From Colwellia sp. 12G3 (GTDB taxonomy: Bacteria; Pseudomonadota; Gammaproteobacteria; Enterobacterales; Alteromonadaceae), in NCBI RefSeq assembly GCF_002836775.1, contig NZ_PJAQ01000068.1, positions 372,001-436,000 on the forward strand: a stretch of 64,000 bases of DNA, written 5' to 3'. The notes beneath the pieces are model-generated. The model made no database searches. It was given only the letters and a program-made list of their open reading frames with translations, and had not been told where the DNA came from. Of this stretch, positions 36,966 to 47,333 are shown in pieces. Every line of letters starts with the position of its first letter. Within the stretch, counting starts at the first letter, position 1. Made by a program: the position numbers and the translations under genes.

Positions 36966-37829
36966 ATGTTATCAACTTTCTTTAAAACAAAACCTGTGAT
37001 TGATGAATCAAGCAAAGCGTGGGTATTTGATACCTTTGCTTGGTGTATTGATCAACTTGATGGCGACTTTTTTCAAAAGAACAGTGAGTTGATTCTACCT
37101 AACAATAGCTTTTATCCGGGTAGTTCAAGCAGCGTAGAAGAAATGGCAGATACCATATTTGCTAATACCCTTAAATATACCGGTATGACCTCATGGCCAA
37201 TAAAGCTGACTGCTGCCGAAGGTTTTACCCAAAAACTAATGCCTCAGTTAACTTTTGAATCAAGACTTCGCGGTGAAACTGCTAATGTAAGTACTAATGC
37301 CAGCGCTAATATTGGCGCTGCTATGAGTTATAAAGTAGAGGGTGAAGAACTAGTAACTACAACCCCGACTTCAACACCTACGATAGATATTGCATTTCAC
37401 GCTAGTCAGCTTAACCAACCACAAGATTTAATTGCCTATTTAGTTCAAATACAGGCCGGTATTTTAGTTAACCAACATGGCGTCCTCCCTCCTGGTGGCA
37501 AGGAAGTATTACCGCAAACAATAGATTTAGTCGCCTGTTTTATGGGCTTTGGTGTTATTTTTGCTAATACAGCTTACCAATTTAAAGGCGGCTGTGGTTC
37601 TTGTAACAACCAAAGCCTGAATCGTCAGGCGGCATTACCTGAGTTAGAAACAGTTTACGCGTTAGCATTATTTTGCGTAATAAAAGGCATTGAGATAAAA
37701 CAGGTAAAGAAAGCATTAAAGTCTCATTTATATAAGCCATTTCGCCAAGCGCACAAAGAGATTTCACTGTATTTACAAGAAAACACTAATCCTAACCACG
37801 CACGATTAATCGCTGACAGTAAATCTTAA
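36966..37829 (+). CDS. uncharacterised protein with a GCGSC motif
   Basis: I do not recognise this 287-residue family. There is no signal peptide. The N-terminal half is acidic and aromatic-rich (KAWVFDTFAWCIDQLDGDFF), and the middle has FHASQLNQPQDLIAYLVQIQAGIL. A cysteine pair in KGGCGSCNNQSLNRQ near residue 215 could bind metal or an iron-sulfur cluster. The C-terminus is helical and basic. It heads a set with a membrane protein, a frameshifted FMN reductase and a UbiA-family enzyme, with short gaps between them, suggesting a common function. Confidence 0.7.
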   Translation: MLSTFFKTKPVIDESSKAWVFDTFAWCIDQLDGDFFQKNSELILPNNSFYPGSSSSVEEMADTIFANTLKYTGMTSWPIKLTAAEGFTQKLMPQLTFESRLRGETANVSTNASANIGAAMSYKVEGEELVTTTPTSTPTIDIAFHASQLNQPQDLIAYLVQIQAGILVNQHGVLPPGGKEVLPQTIDLVACFMGFGVIFANTAYQFKGGCGSCNNQSLNRQAALPELETVYALALFCVIKGIEIKQVKKALKSHLYKPFRQAHKEISLYLQENTNPNHARLIADSKS

Positions 37830-37894
37830 TGTGTGATTTTATCTTCGCTAAGGCGTCTGTGCAATAATCCGCAATTCACTTAAATGGAGTTAAC

Positions 37895-38353
37895 GTGAAA
37901 CCACAAATCGGTATTGTATTTTTAGTTCTCGCTACATTAATAGCGATGGGCACAGCTGCTGCGCACTTATCTTGTATTTATTTAGGCCCGCAATGTTATG
38001 CCGCACAAATGGCGCCAGCGCAAATTATAGAGTCCGCAATTAATGGAACCTATTTAGCGCCAATAGGCACCCTATTAGTCTCTGGTATTTTTGTTGTGCT
38101 AGGTCTTTATGCGCTATCTGCTGCTGGTTTTACTGGTAAACTAATAAACAAATTACCGTTGGTGAACTATGCAATTTATACCATAGCGACCTTATGTATT
38201 ATTCGCGGAATGTTGCCATTGCAGTTATGGCTACGCCAGCCCGAAAAAGTGAGTGACGTGGTATTTTACGTAGGTATTGTCTGGCTTTTTACTGGACTAT
38301 TGTACTTATTCGGTTATCGACTTTGTGGTAAAAAACGTATAACAAACAATTAA
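37895..38353 (+). CDS. four-helix integral membrane protein
   Basis: This 152-residue protein has four hydrophobic helices at about 5-27, 50-76, 88-105 and 123-142. The first loop has two cysteines (LSCIYLGPQCYAAQMAP). I know the general type only as an uncharacterised membrane protein. It starts 65 bp after the GCGSC protein gene and precedes the broken FMN reductase gene. The C-terminus is basic (CGKKRITNN), predicted on the cytoplasmic side. Confidence 0.65.
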   Translation: MKPQIGIVFLVLATLIAMGTAAAHLSCIYLGPQCYAAQMAPAQIIESAINGTYLAPIGTLLVSGIFVVLGLYALSAAGFTGKLINKLPLVNYAIYTIATLCIIRGMLPLQLWLRQPEKVSDVVFYVGIVWLFTGLLYLFGYRLCGKKRITNN

Positions 38354-38385
38354 AAATTAACGCTATATAAATATTGGAGAGATAA

Positions 38386-39017
38386 TTGAATATTTTGCTT
38401 GTCAGTAGTAGCCAACGAGATGAATCTAAAAGTTTTGATGTCGCCAACTGTGTTCAAAAGCCCATATTGAATGACATCCAAGGTGTTAACTCATCAGTAT
38501 TAGATTTATCACGTTAGCCTTTTTATTAGACCATTATGGTTTAGCTAGAGACGATTCAGCTGCGTTAGCAAGTAATAAAGATGAGGTGTTAAGTCAGTTA
38601 TACGCCTGTGATGCAGTGGTGTTTATAGCACCAGAATGGGGCGGTATGATCCCCCCAGCCCTTGTTAATTTATTACTATTAACGGCTAATGGCTCCGCCA
38701 ACGGTTTACCGCTAGGTCACAAACCTGCCTTTGCTATAGGTGTTTCATCCTCGGGTGGTGGCAGTAATCCTATTTCGTTATTAAAAGGTTATGCGGCTAA
38801 AAATAGTCAACTTATGTGGCTCCCCTTACATGCCATTATTCAAAATGTTGATGACTTTTTAGCGCAAGCATTGGATCCACAATTAGATAACAGATTCTCG
38901 CAAGTACAGTCACGTTTATTAGTAGGTTTAAAGAGTTTAACTATTTACGCAAAGCAATTAGCAAGTGTGAGAGAAGAGTTAGTTGAGTTGTCAAAAATTC
39001 ATCCTTTTGGTCAGTAA
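38386..39017 (+). pseudogene. NADPH-dependent FMN reductase-like gene with a frameshift
   Basis: A TTG start at 38386, with GGAGA in front, opens a frame that begins MNILLVSSSQRDESKSF, the flavodoxin-like FMN-binding start. It runs to a TAG at 38515. The reading continues in another frame as LLDHYGLARDDSAALAS, then CDAVVFIAPEWGGMIPPALVNLL, up to 39017. The second part carries the FMN reductase core (APEWGGMIPPALVNLL, then SSSGGGSNPISLLKGY). One base was probably gained or lost near 38512-38520. A sequencing error or a start at GTG 38586 for a shortened product are alternatives. Confidence 0.78.
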
Positions 39018-39064
39018 TTTATCTCGGTGAGCAGGGTAAGAGAAACTAGAATGAACTACATATC

Positions 39065-39952
39065 ATGATAGCTGCAGTATTAAAAACAATGCGTCCTCCC
39101 TTCCTATTGTTAACACTCGTCTGTGTTTTTGTAGGGTTTTGCACATCACTGACTAGTGGTGCATTAGTTGATAAAACGCTATTTTCATTTACTTTTATTG
39201 GCGCTATGTCTGCTCACATCAGTGTAAATATGTTGAATGAGTATCATGATTTTAAAAGTGGTTTAGATTTTAAAACCCAAAAAACTGCGTTTAGTGGTGG
39301 CAGTGGTGCCCTGCCCAATAATCCGAGCATTGCTACTGTAGTGTTGTTATTAGGGCTGTTGGCATTATTTATTACTATCGTTATCGGCTGTTACTTTATT
39401 ACTTTTATCGGTACTAGCATATTGCCTATTGGCCTAATCGGCTTGGTAATAATTGTCACTTATACTCAATGGCTAAATCGTATGCCAGTATTATGTTTAA
39501 TTGCTCCGGGTGTAGGGTTTGGCTTATTGATGGTTGTGGGTACGTATTTAGTCTTAACGTTAGAATATTCACCACTGGTTTGGCTGGTATCGCTAATCCC
39601 ATTTTTCTTAATTAATAATCTGCTTTTGTTAAATCAGTATCCTGATATGCAAGCTGATGCCAGTGTTGGCCGTAAAACCTTTCCGTTAGCTTTTGGTATT
39701 AAACGCAGTAATCAGGTTTATGGGCTATTTATGGTGGCTGCCTATTCTTTAATCTTAATATATATGGCTGTTGGAATACTACCGACAATAAGTGTTATTG
39801 CCTTAATGCCGTTAGCACTTTCAGTATTTACATTAACTGGCGCAGTCAAACATAAATCAAATATTGGCAGCTTTCCAAAGTACTTGGCCGCGAATGTTGC
39901 TGCAACACTATTAACGCCATTTTTACTCGGATTATCACTACTTATTGGCTGA
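39065..39952 (+). CDS. UbiA-family prenyltransferase
   Basis: This 295-residue protein has about eight to nine membrane helices. The first Asp-rich motif is degenerate (N55-MLNEYHD-FKSGLD, D62 and D68). The second is NQYPDMQADASVGRKTFP, typical of MenA/UbiA-type enzymes that attach isoprenoid chains to aromatic acceptors. It resembles the MenA branch more than UbiA, but the substrate is not assignable. It is the last gene of the unexplained set beginning at 36966. There is no strong ribosome-binding site before the ATG. Confidence 0.82.
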   Translation: MIAAVLKTMRPPFLLLTLVCVFVGFCTSLTSGALVDKTLFSFTFIGAMSAHISVNMLNEYHDFKSGLDFKTQKTAFSGGSGALPNNPSIATVVLLLGLLALFITIVIGCYFITFIGTSILPIGLIGLVIIVTYTQWLNRMPVLCLIAPGVGFGLLMVVGTYLVLTLEYSPLVWLVSLIPFFLINNLLLLNQYPDMQADASVGRKTFPLAFGIKRSNQVYGLFMVAAYSLILIYMAVGILPTISVIALMPLALSVFTLTGAVKHKSNIGSFPKYLAANVAATLLTPFLLGLSLLIG

Positions 39953-39991
39953 TGCTTAGTTGGTATTTAACTAATATAAAGTGAGTACTTG

Positions 39992-40867
39992 CTATCGTTT
40001 CCAAAAGACATTGATTAACGCACCGACCATAATTAAACCACCACCAATAATGGTAGTAGCCATAGGTACTTCACTAAAGTATGCCCAACCAATGAAAACT
40101 GAAAACAATACCTGTACATACGCATAAGCCGTTGCTTTGTTAGCATCAGCGCTGTGCAGTGCTTTGGTTAATCCTACCTGCCCTACTTGGGTGAATATCC
40201 CCACTAAAATGAGTAAACCGGTCGCCGCTAAACTGGGCATAACAAAGTCACTACCTAGCATGATCATAGAAATGGGCAAGGCAACCAGTGGGAAATAAAA
40301 GATAATGACTGAGCTGTCATCAGTTTTAGTCAGTTTTTTGATAATAATATAAGCCACTGCACTACCAAATGCCCCGAGTACGCCCGCGCCTATACTAATC
40401 CACGGATACTGAACGACGCTATCTAATTGTAAATTAGGTTGAATGATGATGAATAAGCCGAGTAAACTGATAACGATACAAGCGATGGTTGAGCGCTGTA
40501 TGGTTTCTTTCAAAAAATACAAAGCTAGCACAGCGGTAAAGACAGGGTGCAAATATTGTAATACGGTCGCTTCAGCCAAAGGCAACGTTGTTACCGCATA
40601 ATAAACAAACATCAAGGCAAACGATCCGACGGTACCACGTGCAATCAGTAATACTTTATTATGTCCCCATAGAGAGATTTTTTTACGCTTAATGTCAGCA
40701 TAACTAATAATGCCCGACACGATTGCCCTTGCAGCAACAATTTCCAGAACTGGAATACCCAAGCCGCTAACCTCTTTTACGCAGGCTGCCATTAAGGCAA
40801 AACCTAACGCCGAGATCAACATATACCAAACGCTCATTGGCATTGTGTTTTTTATGGTCGTGAACAT
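39992..40867 (-). CDS. EamA/DMT family transporter
   Basis: This 291-residue protein has ten hydrophobic helices and two EamA repeats, the first beginning WYMLISALGFALMAACVKE and the second WISIGAGVLGAFGSAVAYIIIK. Drug/metabolite transporters of this kind export or import small metabolites across the inner membrane. The motif ATVLQYLHPVFTAVLA (first repeat) and the matching TAYAYVQVLFSVFIGW (second) are characteristic. It lies 30 bp downstream of a RecQ-family helicase gene on the same strand. The substrate is unknown. Confidence 0.88.
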   Translation of the reverse strand: MFTTIKNTMPMSVWYMLISALGFALMAACVKEVSGLGIPVLEIVAARAIVSGIISYADIKRKKISLWGHNKVLLIARGTVGSFALMFVYYAVTTLPLAEATVLQYLHPVFTAVLALYFLKETIQRSTIACIVISLLGLFIIIQPNLQLDSVVQYPWISIGAGVLGAFGSAVAYIIIKKLTKTDDSSVIIFYFPLVALPISMIMLGSDFVMPSLAATGLLILVGIFTQVGQVGLTKALHSADANKATAYAYVQVLFSVFIGWAYFSEVPMATTIIGGGLIMVGALINVFWKR

Positions 40868-40897
40868 TTATTATTTACTCGAATAGAAAAAGAAACG

Positions 40898-42919
40898 TTA
40901 TTTTTTCAGATCGGCGAACAGCGGGAAGACTCTATCTCTAATTGCTTGATATCGCTGCTGTTCACATAAGCCAAAACCCGATAATTGTCTTACTTTATTA
41001 CGGCCAAACAAGGGTACTGTCATACCCGCAAAAAATCGGCAATAACTCTCAAGAGATAAAGCTTGGTTTATTTTACCTGAAAGTCGCTCAGCTAACTCAG
41101 TCATGCCCTGCTTTAAGGCTTCATCACTCGGCCATGGAATTTGTGCTTGAGAATGTTCAAGTACTGCAACCTGGCCACGACAAACACTACAATGACCGCA
41201 TTGTGGCACTGTGCCTAAATGATTAACACCTGCAGCATCAAAGCAATTATCATCAAAGTAACGTGCCAAGTTTACCGTTAAGCAAGTGTCGAGTTGAAAG
41301 AAACGCACTAACGTAGCGATACGTTTTATTTCTTTTTCTTCATTGTCTTTAAAGTAATTACTGAGACTTGAGCATAAACTAGGATCAGCTAATTCATTAG
41401 GGTTTACTTTAAAAACCTCTGTCATACCTTTTGTTTCAAGTACGATCAGTTGCTGCTCAGCTAAGTATTCAAGTGCGGCAATAACGCGGTTACGCTCAAT
41501 ACTTTTATCTTGCAATAACGTATCAAAATTTAAACTGCCCCACACTTTTTTAAAGTCGGTCGCATTAAAAATTCGTTGTAAAAAATCTTTGCGTTGATCA
41601 TTAAAACGATTAATTATTTCAGCTTTTGGTTTTAACAGTTTAATTTTAAAATCAGCAAAATAAGCATAGAGCGGTTCAATCACCCCAGCTAACTCTAATT
41701 GAACCAATAACGTTTTAAGCGGTAATTGTTTGATATTAACGGCATTAGATAATTGGAGTATTTGTAACTCCCACTTGCTGTCACTCACGCCGCCGTAGGC
41801 ACTGGTGATAATTTCTGACTTTATGATATTTAATAACCTTTCAATGCCAGCAAACTCTGGTGTATCACCATAAACAAAATTTTCAACGGTATTTAAACCA
41901 TCAAGGTTTGCTAAGGTAAAACACTGAGACGGCAGTCCATCTCGCCCTGCTCTGCCTATTTCTTGGCTGTAGTTTTCTATCGATTTAGGCAAGTCGTAAT
42001 GAATAACAAAACGTATGTCACTTTTATCAATACCCATACCAAAAGCAATAGTCGCGACAATGACTTGGATTTTCCCCTCCATGAAATCTTGCTGGATTTG
42101 ACTGCGGGTATCACTGTCAAAACCGGCATGATAAGCACAAGCATTAATGCCATACTGCTTTAAGTATTGTGCAACCTTTTCAGCGGTATGCTGCAAGGTA
42201 ACGTAAACAATACCTGCGCCTTGTTGCGCCTTAATAACTTTTTCCAGTTGATTATTTTTATGTGATTCAGCAACCGGTAACACGCTTAAATCGAGATTTT
42301 GTCGATAAAAGCCCGTTTGCACAATATGTTCATCTCGAATCGAGAACTTAGCCGCCATATCTTGTTTTACTTTACGCGTAGCTGTCGCGGTGAGTAATAA
42401 CACCAAGGAAATTTTTAACGCTTGGCAATAACTCGGTAGCTTTAAATAGTCAGGTCTAAAATTATGACCCCACTCAGAAATACAATGCGCTTCATCAACC
42501 ACCAACATAGAGACAGGTACTGATTCAATAAATTGTCTGAAACGTTCATTTTTAAAACGCTCTACTGAGACCATCAATACTTTAATATCACCATCGCGCA
42601 CGCCAGCCATAACCGTTTGTGCTTCATTGCCTTTTAAGGTCGAATCAATACTTGCTGCTTTAATACCTTTACTGGCAAGGAACGACAGTTGGTCTTTCAT
42701 TAACGCTAATAAAGGCGATACTACTAAAGTTAGATGCGGTAAATGTAGTGCAGTTAACTGATAACATAAACTTTTACCCGAGCCTGTCGGAAATATAGAT
42801 AAGCTCGATTGGCCATTTAATAATTGCGTTATTGTTTGCTCTTGCCCTGGACGGAAGTCATTAAAGCCAAACGAGTTTAACAGGGATTCTTTGAGAGAAT
42901 TACTTGGCAGATTATTCAT
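40898..42919 (-). CDS. RecQ-family ATP-dependent DNA helicase
   Basis: This 673-residue superfamily 2 helicase has FRPGQEQ and motif I PTGSGKSLCYQL near residue 45. The DEAH box (VDEAHC), TATATRKV and the C-terminal helicase domain (GMGIDKSDIRFVIHYDLPKS, QEIGRAGRDG) follow. A zinc-binding region with cysteines (CFDAAG, then CGHCSVC) is visible. The C-terminal HRDC domain of E. coli RecQ is not evident; the end forms a short helical module instead. It differs enough from canonical RecQ that I do not give the symbol. Confidence 0.9.
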   Translation of the reverse strand: MNNLPSNSLKESLLNSFGFNDFRPGQEQTITQLLNGQSSLSIFPTGSGKSLCYQLTALHLPHLTLVVSPLLALMKDQLSFLASKGIKAASIDSTLKGNEAQTVMAGVRDGDIKVLMVSVERFKNERFRQFIESVPVSMLVVDEAHCISEWGHNFRPDYLKLPSYCQALKISLVLLLTATATRKVKQDMAAKFSIRDEHIVQTGFYRQNLDLSVLPVAESHKNNQLEKVIKAQQGAGIVYVTLQHTAEKVAQYLKQYGINACAYHAGFDSDTRSQIQQDFMEGKIQVIVATIAFGMGIDKSDIRFVIHYDLPKSIENYSQEIGRAGRDGLPSQCFTLANLDGLNTVENFVYGDTPEFAGIERLLNIIKSEIITSAYGGVSDSKWELQILQLSNAVNIKQLPLKTLLVQLELAGVIEPLYAYFADFKIKLLKPKAEIINRFNDQRKDFLQRIFNATDFKKVWGSLNFDTLLQDKSIERNRVIAALEYLAEQQLIVLETKGMTEVFKVNPNELADPSLCSSLSNYFKDNEEKEIKRIATLVRFFQLDTCLTVNLARYFDDNCFDAAGVNHLGTVPQCGHCSVCRGQVAVLEHSQAQIPWPSDEALKQGMTELAERLSGKINQALSLESYCRFFAGMTVPLFGRNKVRQLSGFGLCEQQRYQAIRDRVFPLFADLKK

Positions 42920-42940
42920 AATGTAAACCTTAATAACGGA

Positions 42941-44458
42941 TCAAGTACCACAGAAAGTATGATAATTTTCATCACCATCAGCAGGAGAATTTTGATAGTT
43001 TTTAGTATTTTCTACTGTTGTATAAGGTTGTCGCAATACCGCCAAAAACTCATGCAATGCTGTTAAGTCGCCCTTTTCTTGATAAGAAGCTTGGCTTGTT
43101 GCTAAAATAGCTTCAACATCATGATTTCTTGGAATAACAACCGGATTATTGCTCAGCATTAACTTATGCGCAGCAGTTTTAAATCCTGCGATACGTTTTT
43201 GCCAATCTGGCAGCCACTCACTAAGCACGGTAAATGAAGATTCTTCAATAGAGTCATCGTTAAGTGAATCAACTAATGAGGCGGTTAATGCAGTAAAGGT
43301 TTGCGTGTAATCCAGGCTGTTTTTTTGCATGATGGCAATTAACTCACTAATAAGTTTACCATCACCCTCTTCAGGTTCATTAATACCAATTTTAGCCGCC
43401 ATCATAATCAAATAACCTTGTTCAAACTCTTGATGGAATTGTGCTAATAGCGGTTGAAGTTGTGCTACTGCATCATCTTCATCGCTATCGACTAACGGTA
43501 ATAATGTTTCTGCCAATCGCGTCATATTCCACTGCATAATACTTATCTGTTTGCCAAATGCATAACGACTATTACGGTCAATGGAGCTAAAAACAGTTTC
43601 CGCATGATAAGTATTCATCATGGCGCAAGGACCATAATCTATTGTTTCCCCAGAAATAGTCGTATTGTCTGTATTCATGACGCCATGGATAAAGCCAACT
43701 CTTAACCACGACAAGACTAAAGGAATCTGCTTTGATAAAACGGCTGAAAAAAAGTTAAGTACTTGTTGGCTACTAATTTCATTGTCATCCGCACCTTTTG
43801 ATGTATCGGCACCTAACTCAACAAGTAGCTCTGGAAAATGACGATTAATAGAATAATTAATCAGCTTTTTAAGTGAGTCAGTATCGCCACGCGCAGCAAA
43901 ATATTGAAAAGTTCCTACGCGTATATGACTGGCCGCGACACGGGTAACAATTGCGCCAGCAAAAGGCCTATCGCGATAAACACTTTGACCGGTAGTAACC
44001 ACAGCTAAACAACGCGTAGTAGGCACACCAAGGGCAAACATCGCTTCACTCATAATGTATTCACGTAAGGCGGGTCCAAGGGCACAACGACCATCACCTT
44101 GTCTTGAAAATTGACTGACACCTGAGCCTTTAAGTTGAATGTCCCAACGCTGTCCATCAGCATCTGCAACATCACCTAATAAATGCGCGCGACCATCACC
44201 AAGCTGCGGATTAAATTGACCAAACTGATGACCTGAATAAGCTTGGGCAATTGGTTCACTGCCAGCAAGTAATTGATTACCCGAAAAGTACTGCGCTAAT
44301 AAATCAGCATCTTTATTTTGTTCAAAGGTAAGACCTAAAACTTGAGCTAACGGTGCATTCCATAATAACAAAGAGGGCTGCGCTACAGGGTCAGGCATAA
44401 TTTTCTGTGAAAAGCTTTCGCCAAGATCACGGTAGTTATTAGAAAGATTTATGGTCAT
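42941..44458 (-). CDS. selO: protein adenylyltransferase SelO (YdiU)
   Basis: This 505-residue pseudokinase-fold enzyme transfers AMP to protein hydroxyls. [20 protein letters not shown] and the active-site segment [20 protein letters not shown] are unmistakable for SelO/YdiU. The C-terminus ends FCGT, a short Cys-containing tail comparable to the redox Cys tail of the family. It follows a glutathione S-transferase gene with no spacer (the start abuts the upstream stop), so the two are probably coupled. Links to oxidative stress are known for SelO. Confidence 0.93.
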   Translation of the reverse strand: MTINLSNNYRDLGESFSQKIMPDPVAQPSLLLWNAPLAQVLGLTFEQNKDADLLAQYFSGNQLLAGSEPIAQAYSGHQFGQFNPQLGDGRAHLLGDVADADGQRWDIQLKGSGVSQFSRQGDGRCALGPALREYIMSEAMFALGVPTTRCLAVVTTGQSVYRDRPFAGAIVTRVAASHIRVGTFQYFAARGDTDSLKKLINYSINRHFPELLVELGADTSKGADDNEISSQQVLNFFSAVLSKQIPLVLSWLRVGFIHGVMNTDNTTISGETIDYGPCAMMNTYHAETVFSSIDRNSRYAFGKQISIMQWNMTRLAETLLPLVDSDEDDAVAQLQPLLAQFHQEFEQGYLIMMAAKIGINEPEEGDGKLISELIAIMQKNSLDYTQTFTALTASLVDSLNDDSIEESSFTVLSEWLPDWQKRIAGFKTAAHKLMLSNNPVVIPRNHDVEAILATSQASYQEKGDLTALHEFLAVLRQPYTTVENTKNYQNSPADGDENYHTFCGT

Positions 44459-45178
44459 TTATTTCTCTTGGTAAAATTTGTCTTCAATACGTTGGCAAAA
44501 TTGTACTAGATTTTGATAATTTTTGGCTTGTTTAGTGAATACATTTTCAAAACCACAATCAAAGCGTACTGAAATAAACTCACATAAATGCGAATAGACT
44601 ACCGCATCAAACGATGTATGCTGTTCGCCAAAGAAGAAGTCTTTATCAGCCAACAGCGTGGAGAGTGATGTTAGGCTTTTATCTGCCATAGCAAGAATTT
44701 CATCAGGGGAGTGACGACCGACACCTTGACCATGGAGGTTGTTCTTTACTTTTCTACGGATAATACTCGGAATAAACCAACGCAGTGGTGCTGGTAACTT
44801 ACCAAAAAAGGCCTTTTTGGCAAACGGCCAACTATCGTCTAAGACCCAACGAGAATAAACCAAACACCAATAAAGACCTTCATCTAATGATTTAGTGATT
44901 AAATAGGCTTGTGCTTTTTGCTCTGACGTTAGCTCAGTATCTAAAGTTACCTGATAGTGCTTTGTTAAATAACTCACTATTGCTTCGGAGTCAGCAACTA
45001 CTTTACCGCCATCATCAATGAAAGGTAATTTGCCTTTTGGCGATGTTTTTAAATATTTAGCACCACTTTTAACTTGGAAGGGAATATTCGCCATACGCAT
45101 AAAAAGATCGACTTTAACGACAAATGGACTTGCGTCCATTACATTAAAACACTTTCCAAAACCATAGAGTGTAATCAT
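44459..45178 (-). CDS. glutathione S-transferase-like (metaxin-type) protein
   Basis: This 239-residue protein has an N-terminal thioredoxin-like domain (MITLYGFGKCF, with SPFVVKVDLFM and the cis-Pro KGKLPFIDDGG) and the SEAIVSYL glutathione-site segment. A helical C-terminal domain follows. This is the GST fold as in FAXC/metaxin-related bacterial GSTs. It directly precedes selO on the same transcript, consistent with a shared redox role. The gene is separated from the histidine-kinase operon by 178 bp. The specific substrate is unknown. Confidence 0.85.
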   Translation of the reverse strand: MITLYGFGKCFNVMDASPFVVKVDLFMRMANIPFQVKSGAKYLKTSPKGKLPFIDDGGKVVADSEAIVSYLTKHYQVTLDTELTSEQKAQAYLITKSLDEGLYWCLVYSRWVLDDSWPFAKKAFFGKLPAPLRWFIPSIIRRKVKNNLHGQGVGRHSPDEILAMADKSLTSLSTLLADKDFFFGEQHTSFDAVVYSHLCEFISVRFDCGFENVFTKQAKNYQNLVQFCQRIEDKFYQEK

Positions 45179-45356
45179 TACTTATCCTTGTTTTAGGTAT
45201 TTAATTAACTGTTGTATTAGCTAAGTTTACCAACAACATACTTTGTTTTTATACGATAACACGCTATAGGATTTCAGTTAGCATCTAAGTTAACATCAGT
45301 GTTGTTTTATCACGGTAAAAATGAGCATTTTTCGGGAGGGATAAATAATTTAACCG

Positions 45357-47333
45357 CTATATGACTTGCGGTATTTTAATTGAAAATTTGATACCTTCAT
45401 TTACCACGCTAGTACACGTTATTGAGCCATTAAGACGTTGAGTCACTAAATTATAAACAATATTTAGTCCTAACCCAGTTCCCCCTTTATTGCGCTGGGT
45501 CGTATAAAATGGGTCAAATATTCTAGGTAACACCTCTTCTGAAACACCGAGCCCATCATCTTGATAAGTCAGATAAATAAACTCTTCATCCAGGGTAAAT
45601 TTGATAACAATACTGTGCTGGATATTTTTATCAAAGCCATGCCTTAATGAATTTATCACAAAATTGGTCAGTAGCTGTCCAAAGGTACCGGGAAAATTAT
45701 CAAATTCAAAAGATTGATCTCCTTCAATAGTCACCTGCACCTGATAAGACCTCAGCTCTGGCAGTAAACTCGCAATGACTTCATGCAGATAATCATAAAG
45801 ATTAAACACTCGACGACTTTCACTACTTTGATCGACAGAAACTTCTTTAAACGTTTGAATTAATGTGGCGGCTCGATTCAGATTATTATAAATTAAATCA
45901 CTACATTGCTTATGATACTTGAGGCTTGTTTCCATTCTCGATTTAGTCAATTTCCCTTGGCTAAAGTCATTTTCAAGCAGATCTATTTTATCCATTAGTG
46001 CCGTGGCAGCTGTAACAGCAATACCTATTGGTGTATTTATTTCGTGAGCGACGCCGGCAACTAACTGACCTAACTGAGACATTTTTTCAGATTCTACCAA
46101 CTGCTTTTGCATTGCTTTAAGTTGTTCATTAGTTGTCGTTAGATCATTATAAGCACGTTGTAAATCATACGTTCTTTGCTTAACCCTTTGCTCTAGTTCT
46201 TTATTATTGAGTTGAATACGTTTTGCCATTTCAGCTAATACATCAATGATTTGACTAATTTCATTAAAGAAAAGTTCAGGTCGCTCTGGGTGCAAATTCC
46301 CATTGGCATACTCAGTAATCACTTGTGATAATTTACTTAATGGGTTGAGTATTTTTTGAATAATATAAACATTGACGACAATAATTATAATTAAGATAAA
46401 CACCGTGAGAAAATTAAATTTCTCAATAACAGTACGTACTTTTTGTAAAGCATTCGCTTTATCACGCTCCACATTCGCATGTAATATGAGGTGTTTCTTA
46501 TTTTCAACAAGATCTGAGGTTAACTCTCGATTAGAAGCTGTGATCTTATTTATCACAATATTTGTCTTTACCGCAATAATCTCTGCCTCATCACTCACAG
46601 CAAGGCCAGCATCACGACTTACAATAGATTCGTTTTCCAATGATAGATCGATTAACTGGCTATTCGAGAGTTTTGCCTGCCAATTATCAAACACTCTTTC
46701 CATCGGCACCAATCCAACCAAATAGCCGGTATTTAAGGTTTCAGAGTCAGTAAATATTAGCGGTGATATATAAAGTAAAATATGATCGCTAGGAGTTTTT
46801 CCTTGATAAATTTCATTATGAATAGAGGCTTTATTACGCAATGAATTACTAAGCTGTGAAGACTTTATTATTTTGACAATATATTGCGGTACCGTTGATT
46901 GATCTTTAGAGAGCTTATCTATTTCAGACAACAACACACTCACATCAATCAATTCAGCCTTACTCGGTGACGCCTCGGCAATCCATCCTGACTTATCAAT
47001 TAACATCACCGCACTGAACAAAGAGTTTCGCGACGTTAATCTATTTAATTTTTCACGTGCTTTTTGACCAAAGACACCAATATAAGCCGATAAAATTACA
47101 TCTGCATCTTGCGAGGTTTGTATTAAATCACTGGTGAGTAATTGCAGTTCAAATTCGACTGATTGTGCTACGTTTAAGTTTTGCAGTTCTAGCTTTTCTA
47201 TTTGCTCATTGATTTGAATATGATGAAACTCTCCTATCAAATAATTAGAGAAAAAATAGAGCGGCAATAATGAAAAAACAAATGTCCAAATGAATAATGT
47301 TTGTCGTAAACTCTTAAAAAGATTTATGAACAT
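45357..47333 (-). CDS. sensor histidine kinase with periplasmic domain and HAMP-like linker
   Basis: This 658-residue protein has membrane helices at about 13-33 and 307-327 that enclose a 270-residue periplasmic sensor region. A HAMP-like segment follows at about 328-380 and then a long coiled coil. The phospho-acceptor is H430 (GVAHEINTP), followed by the N box (FVINSLRHGFDK), G1 (DDGLGVSEE) and G2 (GGTGLGLNI). It lacks a receiver domain and there is no response regulator gene nearby. Its start overlaps the stop of the solute-binding protein gene by one base (TAATG), so it is cotranslated with two periplasmic binding proteins. Confidence 0.92.
   Translation of the reverse strand: MFINLFKSLRQTLFIWTFVFSLLPLYFFSNYLIGEFHHIQINEQIEKLELQNLNVAQSVEFELQLLTSDLIQTSQDADVILSAYIGVFGQKAREKLNRLTSRNSLFSAVMLIDKSGWIAEASPSKAELIDVSVLLSEIDKLSKDQSTVPQYIVKIIKSSQLSNSLRNKASIHNEIYQGKTPSDHILLYISPLIFTDSETLNTGYLVGLVPMERVFDNWQAKLSNSQLIDLSLENESIVSRDAGLAVSDEAEIIAVKTNIVINKITASNRELTSDLVENKKHLILHANVERDKANALQKVRTVIEKFNFLTVFILIIIIVVNVYIIQKILNPLSKLSQVITEYANGNLHPERPELFFNEISQIIDVLAEMAKRIQLNNKELEQRVKQRTYDLQRAYNDLTTTNEQLKAMQKQLVESEKMSQLGQLVAGVAHEINTPIGIAVTAATALMDKIDLLENDFSQGKLTKSRMETSLKYHKQCSDLIYNNLNRAATLIQTFKEVSVDQSSESRRVFNLYDYLHEVIASLLPELRSYQVQVTIEGDQSFEFDNFPGTFGQLLTNFVINSLRHGFDKNIQHSIVIKFTLDEEFIYLTYQDDGLGVSEEVLPRIFDPFYTTQRNKGGTGLGLNIVYNLVTQRLNGSITCTSVVNEGIKFSIKIPQVI

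Noticed and set aside
46372..46725. 117-codon plus-strand frame inside the histidine kinase gene
   Set aside because: It is antisense to the periplasmic sensor region and has no recognisable motif or ribosome site.
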